Below, one piece after another: positions 35,409 to 44,418 of a DNA stretch of 56,973 bases. How positions within the stretch are numbered: the first letter of the stretch is position 1; each line of letters opens with the position of its first letter. Source of the stretch: Methanosarcina sp. DH2 (GTDB lineage: Archaea; Halobacteriota; Methanosarcinia; Methanosarcinales; Methanosarcinaceae); NCBI RefSeq assembly GCF_020804225.1, contig NZ_WJBI01000002.1, positions 392,342 to 449,314 on the forward strand, given 5' to 3'. The notes under the pieces are model-generated. The model made no database searches. It was not told the origin of the DNA and saw nothing but the letters and a program-made list of their open reading frames with translations. Made by a program: the position numbers and the translations under genes.

Positions 35409-36515
35409 TTGATTCGCAAAAACGTTTCTTTAGATGAAGCTCACCTCCAGAAACTCCAGCCTCTGCTGGAAAAAAACGGGGGAAATTTAAGTGCAGCAAT
35501 ACGGGAAGCCATTGACCTGGTTAGCCCTGACCCTGAAATCCATGGTACTTCAGATGAGACCTCTGAAAATATAAGGAAAAAAGAAAGTTTCCCAGAAACA
35601 AGGGAACGACTTCTCGTGAGCGGAGAATGTGTCATGATAAGCCAGCAAATGATGAAATGGCTTGTAAAAAGCAGTGCTGGCAAGCTTATTGATGAAGATC
35701 TTGTCCATGAGATTATAAATCCGTACCTGATTACCACAGTTTCTGAGCTGGAAGAGTACTTTAACTACATCAGTAAACAGATGGGGTGGAAAATTAATGT
35801 CTCGTGTTCCTGTAAAGAAAGCCTTCAAAAAGAGTATGCAACTATGGATTTCACTGGCGGGGACAGAGACCTTCGTGAGTTTCTTGTAGAAGCCGTCTGC
35901 ATTTTCCTCTCGCGCTGGATGGATATGGATGCAGAGGCGCTTCATCGAAAATCCAATTCAATTACCGTATACCTGAAAAGTTTTGTTCGGCATGAACTGC
36001 AGAAAACAGCTCCTGGGGTGAGGAAACATTTCGGTTCCAGAGACATCCTGTACAGGGAAATTGAGAGAAAATCCGCTTTCTGGATAACGCTTGCGGAACT
36101 CTATCTAAAGTTCAATTACCAGAGGGTAAATCTGGACAAGAGTCTTTTTGAAGCTCTGTTAGCAGGAAAGCTTCCTGATATAACAAAATATTTTGAGATT
36201 AAAGCTGACCGCTCACTCCGTGAGATCCCTCTTTCGGAACTGCTTCCCCTTTTTAAATACCTTGTAGTTGCCTCACAGCTTGTGAGTGATGTGGAAATAT
36301 ATCCCGAGAAAGGAAAAGAGTACATCAAAATCAGGCACGACTATTCTGATGAGAGTGTGGTTTTAAAACTGATCCAGCTGTTTTCCAATTTATTTGAGGC
36401 TGGCCTGCACAGGTTCACTGTAAATTCTGTCTCCGAGCTCATAATATTTGATTTTTCTCTTCCTAACACTTCAATACGAGGCGCTGTAAAAGTCTCCCCG
36501 CGTCTGGATTTTTAA
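35409..36515 (+). CDS. RHH-type protein with methanogen output domain, paralogue 1
   Basis: A 368-residue protein. The first ~45 residues (LIRKNVSLDEAHLQKLQPLL … GNLSAAIREAIDL) resemble a ribbon-helix-helix DNA-binding fold: a beta strand, then two helices with the SAAIREAI end. The remaining ~300 residues match a domain known from Methanosarcina as a methanogen output domain (MetOD1-like; name from memory). Conserved points shared with the two following paralogues are INPYxI, GWKI, HRKSNSI, KxFG, ExxxKxxFW, and YQRxNLDKSLFEA. Probably a one-component regulator. The start is TTG, with GGAGG six bases upstream; a preceding TTG is too close to that site. Confidence 0.7.
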   Translation: MIRKNVSLDEAHLQKLQPLLEKNGGNLSAAIREAIDLVSPDPEIHGTSDETSENIRKKESFPETRERLLVSGECVMISQQMMKWLVKSSAGKLIDEDLVHEIINPYLITTVSELEEYFNYISKQMGWKINVSCSCKESLQKEYATMDFTGGDRDLREFLVEAVCIFLSRWMDMDAEALHRKSNSITVYLKSFVRHELQKTAPGVRKHFGSRDILYREIERKSAFWITLAELYLKFNYQRVNLDKSLFEALLAGKLPDITKYFEIKADRSLREIPLSELLPLFKYLVVASQLVSDVEIYPEKGKEYIKIRHDYSDESVVLKLIQLFSNLFEAGLHRFTVNSVSELIIFDFSLPNTSIRGAVKVSPRLDF

Positions 36516-36642
36516 TAAAAATAACAACTTTTATATATCTGCGCTGATCCTGTAATCTTGTTTATGGTCTTCAAGTTTATACTGTGCCTGCACTGCCAGG
36601 CTGTTTGCTGAATAACAATTTGTATAAAACAGGGGATAACCT

Positions 36643-37692
36643 TTGATTCGCAAAAACGTTTCTATGGAAGATGAATATCTTCAGAAACTGCAGCCCTTCC
36701 TGGATAAAAATAACGGGAATCTGAGTGCTGCAATAAGGGATGCAATAGAACTCGCAGATGCTGCCCTTCAGGGTCACGAGTCCGTAGAAGGTGCCCTGGA
36801 ACATTTTACGCAGAGTTCAACAAAGTACCCTGAAATCCGAAACAGTTTGATAGAAAGCGGAGAATGCATATTGATTAGCCAGCTTTCATTCAGGTGGCTT
36901 ATTGAAAATACCGATGGGATACTCGTAGACGATGAACTGGTAAGTGAACTTTTTAACCCATATAAGATAAAGAACGTTTCAGACCTTCTCGAGTATATAA
37001 ATGCACGCAGTCGGAATATGGGATGGGGAATTGAAGTTTCCGTCAGTAGCTAGGAGGATAAGACCGAGGTAATAGTGCTTGAAAACGGGGACCCAAATTT
37101 AAGAGCTTATCTTGCTGAGGCAGTCTCTATCTTTCTCGGTCACTACCTTAACCTTGATATTCCCTTTGTCCATCGGAAATCTAATTCAATCCGCATCTTC
37201 CTTATGAAACACAGATTCGACATGGACGTTCCTCCAGGGATCAGGAAGAACTTTGGAACTCTTGACTATACTTTTAAAGAAATTAAAAGCAAATCTGAAT
37301 TCTGGATCTCTCTGGTGGAAAGATACAGGCTGCACAGGTATCAACGGATAAATCTAAACAGGGATGTCTTTGAAACATTTCTTTCCGGAAAGATCCCTGA
37401 TGTGACAAGCTTTTTTGAAGTGTCTGCAGGCAAGCCTATTAAGGAAATTCCACTTTGCGAAATGTTTGCTATTTGCAAAAAATTAATTTTTGTCACCCAG
37501 CTTGCAAATGATATTGAAAGGACAGTTGAGAAGGGAAAAATAAATATAAAAATTCGACATCAATTCTCCGAAGAAATTGCTATTGAGAAACTTGTAGAGC
37601 TTATCTCAAAGCTATTCCAAGCTGCAGGTTATGTATTTGAGGTCAGGACCGTATCAAATCTTATTATTATCGAGTTTGCAGACATATGTTAA
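36643..37692 (+). CDS. RHH/output-domain paralogue 2 with in-frame TAG (possible pyrrolysine)
   Basis: The reading frame is colinear with both flanking paralogues over its whole length (RHH start MIRKNVSMED…GNLSAAIRDAIEL; later FVHRKSNSI, KNFGTLDYTFKEI, YQRINLNRDVFETFL). It is interrupted only by TAG at codon 137 (37051-37053), in a variable loop after GWGIEVSVSS. No other stop or frameshift follows for 213 codons. In Methanosarcina UAG can be read as pyrrolysine, giving a 349-residue protein. The alternatives are a nonsense mutation, or two separate polypeptides: a GTG at 37075 has GAGGT four bases upstream and AGGAGG lies right after the TAG. The start is TTG behind AGGGGATAACCT. Confidence 0.65.
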
Positions 37693-38054
37693 AGTCTATC
37701 TTTCCCGTAGCCGCTAATATTGATACGTTAAATGCTAATTCCTTAGCTTCTTCACTACTGATTCTTTATTTTTTTCCTGTTCTCTCAACACAACAACTAC
37801 TCAAATGAATTATAGGTGTAAATGAACTTTTCACCTTTTATTTTTCAATTATTTTTGTTTTGCTTGTCTCTGTTTTTTATTTTCTTCCCTTTATGCCTTA
37901 AATTCTTGAATATAAATCTTCGGTTCTACTCTCTAGCAAAAAAATTAATAAGTATGAACTACAATTTAATACTTGTTTATAAGTATGAAAAAGTCTGGAG
38001 GCTAGGAAAACTCAACCCTCCTGTACTTTCAAAAAGGGAGAAGAGGATGTCCGC
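37693..38054. other. Gap between paralogues 2 and 3
   Basis: T-rich, with a 78-codon frame at 37822-38058 whose product is Phe/Leu-rich and ends inside the next gene's start, so I do not call it. TATA-like TAATACTTGTTTATAAG near 37965-37985 may drive paralogue 3. Confidence 0.45.
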
Positions 38055-39188
38055 TTGATAGTCCGAAAAAACATCTCGATTGATCAATGCTACATAGATA
38101 AATTAAAGCCCTTTCTGGATAAAAACAATGGAAATTTAAGTGCCGCGATAAGGGACTCTATCGAAACTGCCTCTCAGGCTATTAATGGAGAAAAGAGTGA
38201 AAAAGAAGGACAAAACTCAAGCCAAGCTTTTAAAAACGCAGAATCACGTAACAAAATGGTTGAAGACGAAGAATTTCTACTTATCCATCATACTATGCTT
38301 GAGTGGTTTATCAGAAAAACCTCAGGTTTGCTTATTGAAGAATCGACCGTATACGAGTTAATAAATCCCTATTCTATTAAAAAAATTCCTGATTTTGTTA
38401 GTTACGTAAATGCACTCAATGAGAGGATTGGCTGGAAAATTAAAGTTGGCGCAGAGTGCATAGGAAGCCCGGAACCGGAATCTGTAATTCTTACTCTTTC
38501 AAATGGCAACCCTTGCTTTAGAGGAATAATTGCTCACAGCCTTGCCCTCTACCTGGCAAAACAGATGAAACTGGATGTACAGGGGCTATTCAGCAGGTCA
38601 AATGTGACTAAAGTCTATCTTAAAAGGTTTGAGTTTCTTAATTACGAAAAGGTTCCTAAGGGACTTGAAGAACACTTCGGTCAGATGGATGGAACTTTTA
38701 AAGAGATCCAGAGGAAACCGGAATTCTGGAAAAACCTTGTCAAGATCTACAAACAGCAGAACTATCAGCGGCTCAGCATGAACAAAAAAGTTTTCGAAGC
38801 TTTTGTTTCCGGAAATCTACCTTCAGTTGACGATATGACAAGAGAATTCGAATTATTTGCAGGCAAACCTTCTGAAGCCTTCACCCTTGCAGAGCACATA
38901 ATGGTTTTCAAAGAGCTTTACCTTATTGACAGTATAGGAACAGAAATTGAAGTCTGTACCGATAAAGGCAATGAATACGTGAGATTAATTCACGATTATT
39001 CCGATAGGAGGGTATGTGAACGCGTTACATCTTATTATTCAAGTATTTTCAAATGTATTGGTCATCCATTTACAGTCACTTCCAGTCCCCATATGATTGT
39101 TTTCGAATTCGGAAAGAACATGGAGATCAGCTGCATTTCCGAATCAGGATTGGCAGGCACGGAATCTGAGCCCTCCTTTACTCCATGA
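38055..39188 (+). CDS. RHH-type protein with methanogen output domain, paralogue 3
   Basis: 377 residues with the same architecture as the two preceding genes: an N-terminal ribbon-helix-helix-like segment (MIVRKNISID … GNLSAAIRDSIE), a short Glu/Lys/Ser linker, then the output domain (INPYSIKKI, ERIGWKIKVGAEC, EEHFGQMDGTFKEI, YQRLSMNKKVFEAF). Its start is again TTG, aligned exactly with the TTG starts of the other two, with AGAGGA upstream. The ligand or signal sensed is unknown. The gene triplication without operon partners suggests recent local expansion. Confidence 0.7.
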   Translation: MIVRKNISIDQCYIDKLKPFLDKNNGNLSAAIRDSIETASQAINGEKSEKEGQNSSQAFKNAESRNKMVEDEEFLLIHHTMLEWFIRKTSGLLIEESTVYELINPYSIKKIPDFVSYVNALNERIGWKIKVGAECIGSPEPESVILTLSNGNPCFRGIIAHSLALYLAKQMKLDVQGLFSRSNVTKVYLKRFEFLNYEKVPKGLEEHFGQMDGTFKEIQRKPEFWKNLVKIYKQQNYQRLSMNKKVFEAFVSGNLPSVDDMTREFELFAGKPSEAFTLAEHIMVFKELYLIDSIGTEIEVCTDKGNEYVRLIHDYSDRRVCERVTSYYSSIFKCIGHPFTVTSSPHMIVFEFGKNMEISCISESGLAGTESEPSFTP

Positions 39189-39239
39189 GTTTTTAGTCCG
39201 AAGGATACATTCATATGCTGGAATTTCCTATCCTTTTTC

Positions 39240-39806
39240 ATGAGTGACGTAATTCTGCTGTGGGACTCTCCTCTTCTTTTTGAAAAACTGTTTGTAGAAT
39301 ACGGGCTTGAGTGCACCCGTGCGCTCTCAACATCTCTTGGTACTCCTTATTTGCCTGCCTGTAAAATTCTTGTCCTGCCTACCGGTTTTGCAAATAAACT
39401 GTATACAAAAACAGGAGTCGGACTTGAGCGCAGCAAACGTTCCCTTGAAAGATTTGTGGAAAAAGGCGGGACTCTTCTCGTTTTCAGTCCTCTTGTACCA
39501 GAATATGAGTACGAGTGGCTGCCTTTCTCTCTGAAATACGTAATGGAAGAAAACCCCTGCACACCTAATCCTGTAGACGAACATGAGGCTCAAAAGCTTA
39601 TCGAAAACATTATTCCTCCTGCAGGATGCGACGGCTATTTTTCAGAAACCGATGCTCAGGTTGTCCTCGAAGACGACAGAGGCAGGCCCATCATGGTCGT
39701 AAAAGAAATCGGGGAAGGAATGATTGTCGCAACCACAGTGCATGAGCTGCCTGCAGCCGGGTTCTTTGAATGCAGGGCTGAATGTACGAAAAAGGTTAAA
39801 GCCTGA
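39240..39806 (+). CDS. GATase-like Rossmann-fold protein, unknown function
   Basis: 188 residues with a ThuA/glutamine-amidotransferase-like layout: an N-terminal strand MSDVILLWDSP, a strand-turn ACKILVLPTGFAN, an alpha helix with LERFVEKGGTLLVFSPL, and a C-terminal strand MIVATTVHELP. No catalytic Cys-His pair of glutamine amidotransferases is evident, so the enzyme class is unsure. There is no ribosome site ahead of the ATG, and the gene begins 51 bases after regulator paralogue 3; co-transcription with it is possible. I do not recognise a named family. Confidence 0.65.
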   Translation: MSDVILLWDSPLLFEKLFVEYGLECTRALSTSLGTPYLPACKILVLPTGFANKLYTKTGVGLERSKRSLERFVEKGGTLLVFSPLVPEYEYEWLPFSLKYVMEENPCTPNPVDEHEAQKLIENIIPPAGCDGYFSETDAQVVLEDDRGRPIMVVKEIGEGMIVATTVHELPAAGFFECRAECTKKVKA

Positions 39807-39985
39807 AAGTGAAAGCCTTAGATCAAAGTTTCGCTTTGTAAAAACTTCTCTCTGTATAATGTAACCATGTAATCTGAAAATAAAGAGATGCGGGAAAAAT
39901 CAACTTAAAAAGAACTTGATACTAAATATAAAGAGAGTTTTAAAGGAAAATAAACAGCTACAGACGATAGCTATTTTGTCAGCCT

Positions 39986-40288
39986 TTATTTTATCTTTTT
40001 TACATCTTTATCTTTTTTGTACTTCTCTCTAAGTTTCTTGATCTCCTCTGATTCATTTTTCATCCTGATTACAAAGAGGCCGAAGCAGGGCTTTATGAAT
40101 TGGAATAGAATGGCATCTCCTGAAAAACCAACAGGGATAGCTGTGCCCAGAAGGAAAATGCCTTTTACGTTGTACCCTCCGGGTACCAGGTACACCTCTT
40201 CCGAATGTTCCTTAATAAGGTTTTCACACTCTTTGAGGGTTGCGTTTTTCAGGAGGATCTCATAGTCAAACTCGCTTAAGCATACCAT
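39986..40288 (-). CDS. DUF1894 protein, second copy
   Basis: A 100-residue methanogen-specific protein similar to the one at 41355-41729: both have YEILL-K-T, EVYxVxPGY, a GI(x)PxAxGxxGxAxxF strand and KPCFG/KPCYGTF with one conserved Cys. This copy ends in a Lys/Glu/Asp-rich helix. AAGGT precedes the ATG. DUF1894 is found only in methanogens and its function is not established. It faces the DUF1890-DUF1894 pair from the opposite strand across a 0.6-kb promoter region. Confidence 0.8.
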   Translation of the reverse strand: MVCLSEFDYEILLKNATLKECENLIKEHSEEVYLVPGGYNVKGIFLLGTAIPVGFSGDAILFQFIKPCFGLFVIRMKNESEEIKKLREKYKKDKDVKKIK

Positions 40289-40899
40289 TTTTGTACCTTC
40301 TATGTTTTTTTCTTAAATCAAGCCAGAGAAGTTCCGATATTTTTACTGCCTCAAGTGACCGCTAACCACCAATTAAATTTATAAATTAAAATTAGCAGGG
40401 GATGATATATAGAGATAACATTTTGAAAAGAGAACCAGGGGATTCTATAGAAACTTCGAATTACTCCAGGTACTCGTATAAAACCAGAGCAAAAAATGAT
40501 GCCTGCATAATTACATAAGTAAATATATCTGGTAAATTTCTGAAACACTTTTGCGAATAAAAAGTTATCAGGGGAGATCGAACAGTTTTATGATTGATTC
40601 GAGACTGACTCGACAATTTATATATTAAATTAATGATAACATTAGGATGGTTAAAATTAGACCCTTAAAGGGATTGAACGTGGACCTATTGGTTACATGG
40701 TTGATTAAAACGTTGTCTCGTTTTCAAGGATTTCCGCCGAATCTCAATTGCAAAGATTGAAATTCAGGATTAGTCATATCCCATTCTTACAGATAAAATA
40801 CATGAGGTAAGACACCTCATATAAAATGCCAACTAATATGCATCAGATAAAGCGCATCAAATAAAGTGCAACAGTAAAATACGTGAGAGATGAAATGTT
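40289..40899. other. Divergent regulatory region between the two DUF1894 copies
   Basis: No gene. A TATA box candidate, TTTATATATTAAATT, lies near 40616-40630 for the rightward pair. That would give a ~250-base leader, and a hairpin ATGAGGT/ACCTCAT at 40802-40820 lies inside it. AATAAAG(C/T)GCA-like near-repeats occur at 40830-40870 just before the DUF1890 start. Confidence 0.45.
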
Positions 40900-41358
40900 A
40901 TGACCGGCGCAAAAGTACTTCTCATGATGGGATGTCCGGAGGTCCCAATTCAAACCAGCATTGCTCTGTATCTTTCCCATAAGCTGACTAAATTGGGATT
41001 CGATGTAACCGTTGCCGGGACAGGTGCAGCAACCCAGCTTTTGAAGGTATCTGATTCCGACGGCTATTATGCAAAAAAGCTGGTTAATCTCGACAATACT
41101 CTGGAGGACATTATTGAGAAAAGAGCGGATTTCGACATCTGTTTCGCCTTTATGCATAACGATGCCGGAATGACCTATGCTGCGACTATGAGCGCTATTT
41201 CTCAGTCCAGGCTGTACTCCATAGTCTTCGGCAGGAACGCTGAGGCTCTGGCCGAAACCATCGAGTTCGATGGCGAAAAGATCATCTCAACTGACGTTCA
41301 CAACCCTGTTCGTCTCAAGAACAAGCTGGACAAAGTGGTGGAGGAGATAGTCAAATGA
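40900..41358 (+). CDS. DUF1890 protein (methanogen-specific)
   Basis: A 152-residue cytoplasmic protein with a Rossmann-like pattern (AKVLLMMGCPEVPIQTSIAL, FDVTVAGTGAATQLL, FDICFAFMHNDAGMTYAATM). DUF1890 occurs only in methanogens and is normally next to DUF1894. The Cys in MMGCPE and the His-Asn-Asp stretch could bind a ligand. GAGATGAAA precedes the ATG. The stop overlaps the DUF1894 start (ATGA), so translation is coupled and a complex of the two is plausible. Their biochemical role is unknown to me. Confidence 0.85.
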   Translation: MTGAKVLLMMGCPEVPIQTSIALYLSHKLTKLGFDVTVAGTGAATQLLKVSDSDGYYAKKLVNLDNTLEDIIEKRADFDICFAFMHNDAGMTYAATMSAISQSRLYSIVFGRNAEALAETIEFDGEKIISTDVHNPVRLKNKLDKVVEEIVK

Positions 41359-41729
41359 GCTGCATTGAACAGATGAAGTACGAGATCCTCCTGGATAAGA
41401 CGACCTACAAGGCTGCCAGAGAGTATATTGAGAAAAACTCGGATGAGGTTTACTATGTATCCCCCGGCTACAAGATCTTCAAGGACTACCACATAATAGG
41501 AGTGCCTCCCATTGCTCTAGGGGCTAAAGGCAACGCTTTGATCTTCACCTACACAAAGCCTTGCTATGGAACTTTTGTCCTGACCATAGACAACGAGGAC
41601 AGCACAAAGGAGATAGATCGGGTCCGGGAGATGGAGAATGAAAAAGTAATTGCCTCATTGAAGAAGGGCAAGACTCCTGAAAGCTCAAAGGCATCATCGA
41701 CCAGCTATCAGGATATGTGGAAAAAATGA
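41355..41729 (+). CDS. DUF1894 protein (methanogen-specific)
   Basis: 124 residues, overlapping the DUF1890 stop by four bases. The sequence has KYEILLDKTTY, DEVYYVSPGYKIFKDYHIIGVPP, ALGAKGNALIFTYTKPCYGTFVLTI and a polar, Ser/Lys-rich tail ending DMWKK. It has a paralogue on the opposite strand at 39986-40288. Function unknown; restriction to methanogens suggests a role close to methanogenesis. Confidence 0.85.
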   Translation: MSCIEQMKYEILLDKTTYKAAREYIEKNSDEVYYVSPGYKIFKDYHIIGVPPIALGAKGNALIFTYTKPCYGTFVLTIDNEDSTKEIDRVREMENEKVIASLKKGKTPESSKASSTSYQDMWKK

Positions 41730-41809
41730 GTTATAAAAAATTTATGAAAAAGCGAACTATAAGAGAAAGGCTGCCTTGATCAAGACCACAAAAAAGGGTT
41801 TTAACGGGC

Positions 41810-41884
41810 ACTTCAACGGAGTATCCAATGGGGTATTTCAACGGAGTATCCAATGGGGTATTTCAACGGAGTATCCGATAGGGT
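41810..41884. repeat. Tandem repeat, 25-bp unit, three copies
   Basis: Three units of the type ATTTCAACGGAGTATCCAAT+GGGGT, plus a partial fourth (ATTTCAACAT), lie between two convergent genes. The first two differ at one base. Confidence 0.9.
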
Positions 41885-41975
41885 ATTTCAACATAAGGGG
41901 AATAGAGCTTTACCTCATTTCCCTCTAAGTTGACACCAAAACCTGGTCTTATACCAAAACCGGGCTTGCACTTTT

Positions 41976-42977
41976 TCACTCTATTATCAGGTCTTTAACC
42001 CTGATTCCTTTTTCCACGATTTTTCCTACGATTTTTCCGCCTGTTATTTCTGCAGCTTTTGCGGCATCTTTTTCCGGCAGGATGATCAAAAAGCCCATTC
42101 CCATATTGAAGGTCCTGTACATTTCAAGATCCTCAACTCCGCCCTCTTTCTGCAGGAACTTGAAAATCTCCTGGGGTTCCAGAGGGTCACAAAAATCAAA
42201 ACCGAGCTTTGTTACCCTTCTCAGTTTTAAAAGTCCGCTGCCTGTTATATGGGCAAGCCCGTGGACTTCGCACGTTTTAAGGACATCAAGGACTTCAATA
42301 TAAATCCTGGTGGGTTCGAGGAGGTCGTCTCCTATGGTCTTTGAACTGTCATAGGGGCATGGGTCATGGTAAGAGTATCCGGATTCCTCTATAATCTTTC
42401 TTACCAGAGTGTAACCGTTACTGTGGACGCCTGTACTCGGAATGCCAACAATAGCGTCTCCTACCTGGACCTTTCCTCCTTCAATAACATCTTCTTTTTT
42501 GACAAACCCCAGACATGTGCCTGCAAGGTCAAAACCTTTGATGATATCAGGGAGGGTTGCGGTTTCCCCGCCCACAATAGACATCCTGGATATTTCGGCT
42601 CCTTTAAGCAGCCCTTCTCCTATCTGTGCGGCAAAACCTTCTTCATGCTTTTCCAGGGCAAGGTAGTCCACAAAAGCTACAGGTTCAGCCCCTATAGCCA
42701 GCAGGTCGTTAACATTCATTGCGATACAGTCTATTCCTACAGTGTTCCAGCGCTGCATCTCGTTTGCAATAAGAACTTTTGAGCCAACCCCATCCGTTGT
42801 CATGGCAAGGGCATATTCTCCGAAGTCCAGGAGCCCTGCATAGTGACCTATATCTGTAAGAGGGGCTCCAATCCCTTTTCGAACATAACTCAGTTTTTCG
42901 ATAAGGGTTTTGACTGTTTTTTCTTCTTCTGTGATATTTACGCCCGAGTCCGCGTATGTTAGGTGCTTTTCGCTCAC
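41976..42977 (-). CDS. purM: Phosphoribosylformylglycinamidine cyclo-ligase (AIR synthetase)
   Basis: An ATP-dependent ring closure in purine biosynthesis that yields aminoimidazole ribotide. Markers are TYADSGVNITEEEK at the start, the ATP-binding loop AMTTDGVGSKVLIA, CIAMNVNDLLAIGAEP, SIVGGETATLPDI, GIPSTGVHSNGYTLVR and HITGSGLLKLRR; length 333. I chose the GTG that gives M-SEKHLTYADSG, the usual archaeal beginning. Frames reaching further upstream would overlap lysC and lack support. It follows lysC by 22 bases on the same strand. Confidence 0.93.
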   Translation of the reverse strand: MSEKHLTYADSGVNITEEEKTVKTLIEKLSYVRKGIGAPLTDIGHYAGLLDFGEYALAMTTDGVGSKVLIANEMQRWNTVGIDCIAMNVNDLLAIGAEPVAFVDYLALEKHEEGFAAQIGEGLLKGAEISRMSIVGGETATLPDIIKGFDLAGTCLGFVKKEDVIEGGKVQVGDAIVGIPSTGVHSNGYTLVRKIIEESGYSYHDPCPYDSSKTIGDDLLEPTRIYIEVLDVLKTCEVHGLAHITGSGLLKLRRVTKLGFDFCDPLEPQEIFKFLQKEGGVEDLEMYRTFNMGMGFLIILPEKDAAKAAEITGGKIVGKIVEKGIRVKDLIIE

Positions 42978-42999
42978 TCTCTGACCCATCCTGCCTGCT

Positions 43000-44418
43000 T
43001 CATAGCTGTTTTTCAATTCCATTTCCATTGTAGAGTTCGAATTCGTCATGCAGGGTTTTGACTGCAGCAAATGCGTCATCTTCCCTTACCACGAAAGAGA
43101 TATTGTACTGGGAAGACCCCTGGCTGATCATAATAATATTAATCATTGAATTTCCAAGTGCTCCGAATACCCTTTTTGCCACTCCGGGGGTCCCTGCCAT
43201 ACCTGCACCCACAACCGCGACCACACAGACATTTCTATCCGAAGTGATTTCCTTTACGATTTCACGGTTGAACTCGGCATGGAGGGAATTTAATGCATTC
43301 TCAACATGTGACTCACTGACCACAAAAGAGAGATTCGACTCTGAAGACCCCTGGCTGATCATAACGATGTTTACTCCTGCCCTTGCAAGTGCGGTAAATA
43401 GCCTCGCCACTGTTCCTACTGTCCCTGCCATCTCAGCGCCTGCGATGTTGATGAGGGCTACATTTTTGATCAGGCTTACTGCTTTTACTACGTGCTTGCA
43501 TTGAAACTTCTCTGCCACCACGAGTGTACCCGGTAACTCCGGGTCAAATGTGTTCTTGACGCGTACAGGAATATGTTCGCGCATTGCAGGTTCAATGGTG
43601 CGCGGGTGCAGCACATTTGCTCCAAAATAAGAGAGCTCCATGGCTTCTGCATAGGAGATCTGCGGGATGGTCTTTGCTTCGGGCACGATTCTCGGGTCCG
43701 TTGTCATGATCCCGTTAACTTCTTTCCAGAGCCATATCTCGTCGGCTTTCAGGGCCGCACCAAGGATGGAAGCCGAGAAATCAGACCCGCTTCTGCCAAG
43801 GGTGGTGATTATCCCGTCTTCATTTTCCCCTATAAAGCCTGTAACCACAAGTACATTGGATTCAATCCTGCATCCAAGCCTCTTTGATACAAGCTCGTAT
43901 GTCTTTTCAAGAGGGCGGGCATTCCCGTAATCCGATGTAGTTACAATCCCTGCCTCTCCTCCTGTGTATTCTATCGATGGGATTCCAAGGGAACGCACAG
44001 CACCTGAAACTATCGGAGCCGCCAGCCGTTCTCCATAGGAGGAGATATAGTCGATTGACCTGTAGGTAAGTTCGCCCAGATAGCAGATCCCGATCAGGGC
44101 TTTTTCGAGCTCCTCAATCCGGAGGTCAAGGATCTGGAGGACTTCTTTTGCAACATTGGGATCATCAATGGCATCCCTCACAGCTTCATGGTGTTTGTTT
44201 GTAAGCTCTGTTTTAAACTCTTTTACAAGAGAAACTTTGCCTTTTGTTGAGGCAAAGCGAGCATTTTCCAGAAGCTTATCGGTTACTCCACCGAGTGCCG
44301 AGGTTACCACCACGATCTGGTCGCCCTCCTCATAATACCTTTTAAGGAGATGGGCAACGTGACGGATTTTTTTTCCGTCTCCAACGGAAGTTCCTCCAAA
44401 TTTCATTACAATTTTCAT
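43000..44418 (-). CDS. lysC: Aspartate kinase
   Basis: Phosphorylates aspartate, the first step to lysine, threonine and methionine. The kinase domain begins KIVMKFGGTSVGDG and includes VVVTSALGGVTDKL, SYGERLAAP, TLGRSGSDFSA and the ending FGANVLHPRTIEP. The C-terminal part holds two ACT domains with nearly the same text (VNIVMISQGSSESNLSFVV and INIIMISQGSSQYNISFVV). These normally bind lysine or threonine for feedback control. I start at MKIVMKFGG; a Met seven codons upstream is less likely. First gene of a unit with purM. Confidence 0.93.
   Translation of the reverse strand: MKIVMKFGGTSVGDGKKIRHVAHLLKRYYEEGDQIVVVTSALGGVTDKLLENARFASTKGKVSLVKEFKTELTNKHHEAVRDAIDDPNVAKEVLQILDLRIEELEKALIGICYLGELTYRSIDYISSYGERLAAPIVSGAVRSLGIPSIEYTGGEAGIVTTSDYGNARPLEKTYELVSKRLGCRIESNVLVVTGFIGENEDGIITTLGRSGSDFSASILGAALKADEIWLWKEVNGIMTTDPRIVPEAKTIPQISYAEAMELSYFGANVLHPRTIEPAMREHIPVRVKNTFDPELPGTLVVAEKFQCKHVVKAVSLIKNVALINIAGAEMAGTVGTVARLFTALARAGVNIVMISQGSSESNLSFVVSESHVENALNSLHAEFNREIVKEITSDRNVCVVAVVGAGMAGTPGVAKRVFGALGNSMINIIMISQGSSQYNISFVVREDDAFAAVKTLHDEFELYNGNGIEKQL

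Noticed and set aside
37051-37053. Plain pseudogene explanation for the TAG
   Set aside because: Not excluded, but no other lesion appears in 350 codons and UAG is a sense codon in this genus, so I kept it as a candidate coding gene.
37822-38058. 78-codon ORF before regulator paralogue 3
   Set aside because: Phe/Leu-rich product from T-rich DNA, no ribosome site, overlaps the start of the real gene and ends in its leader.
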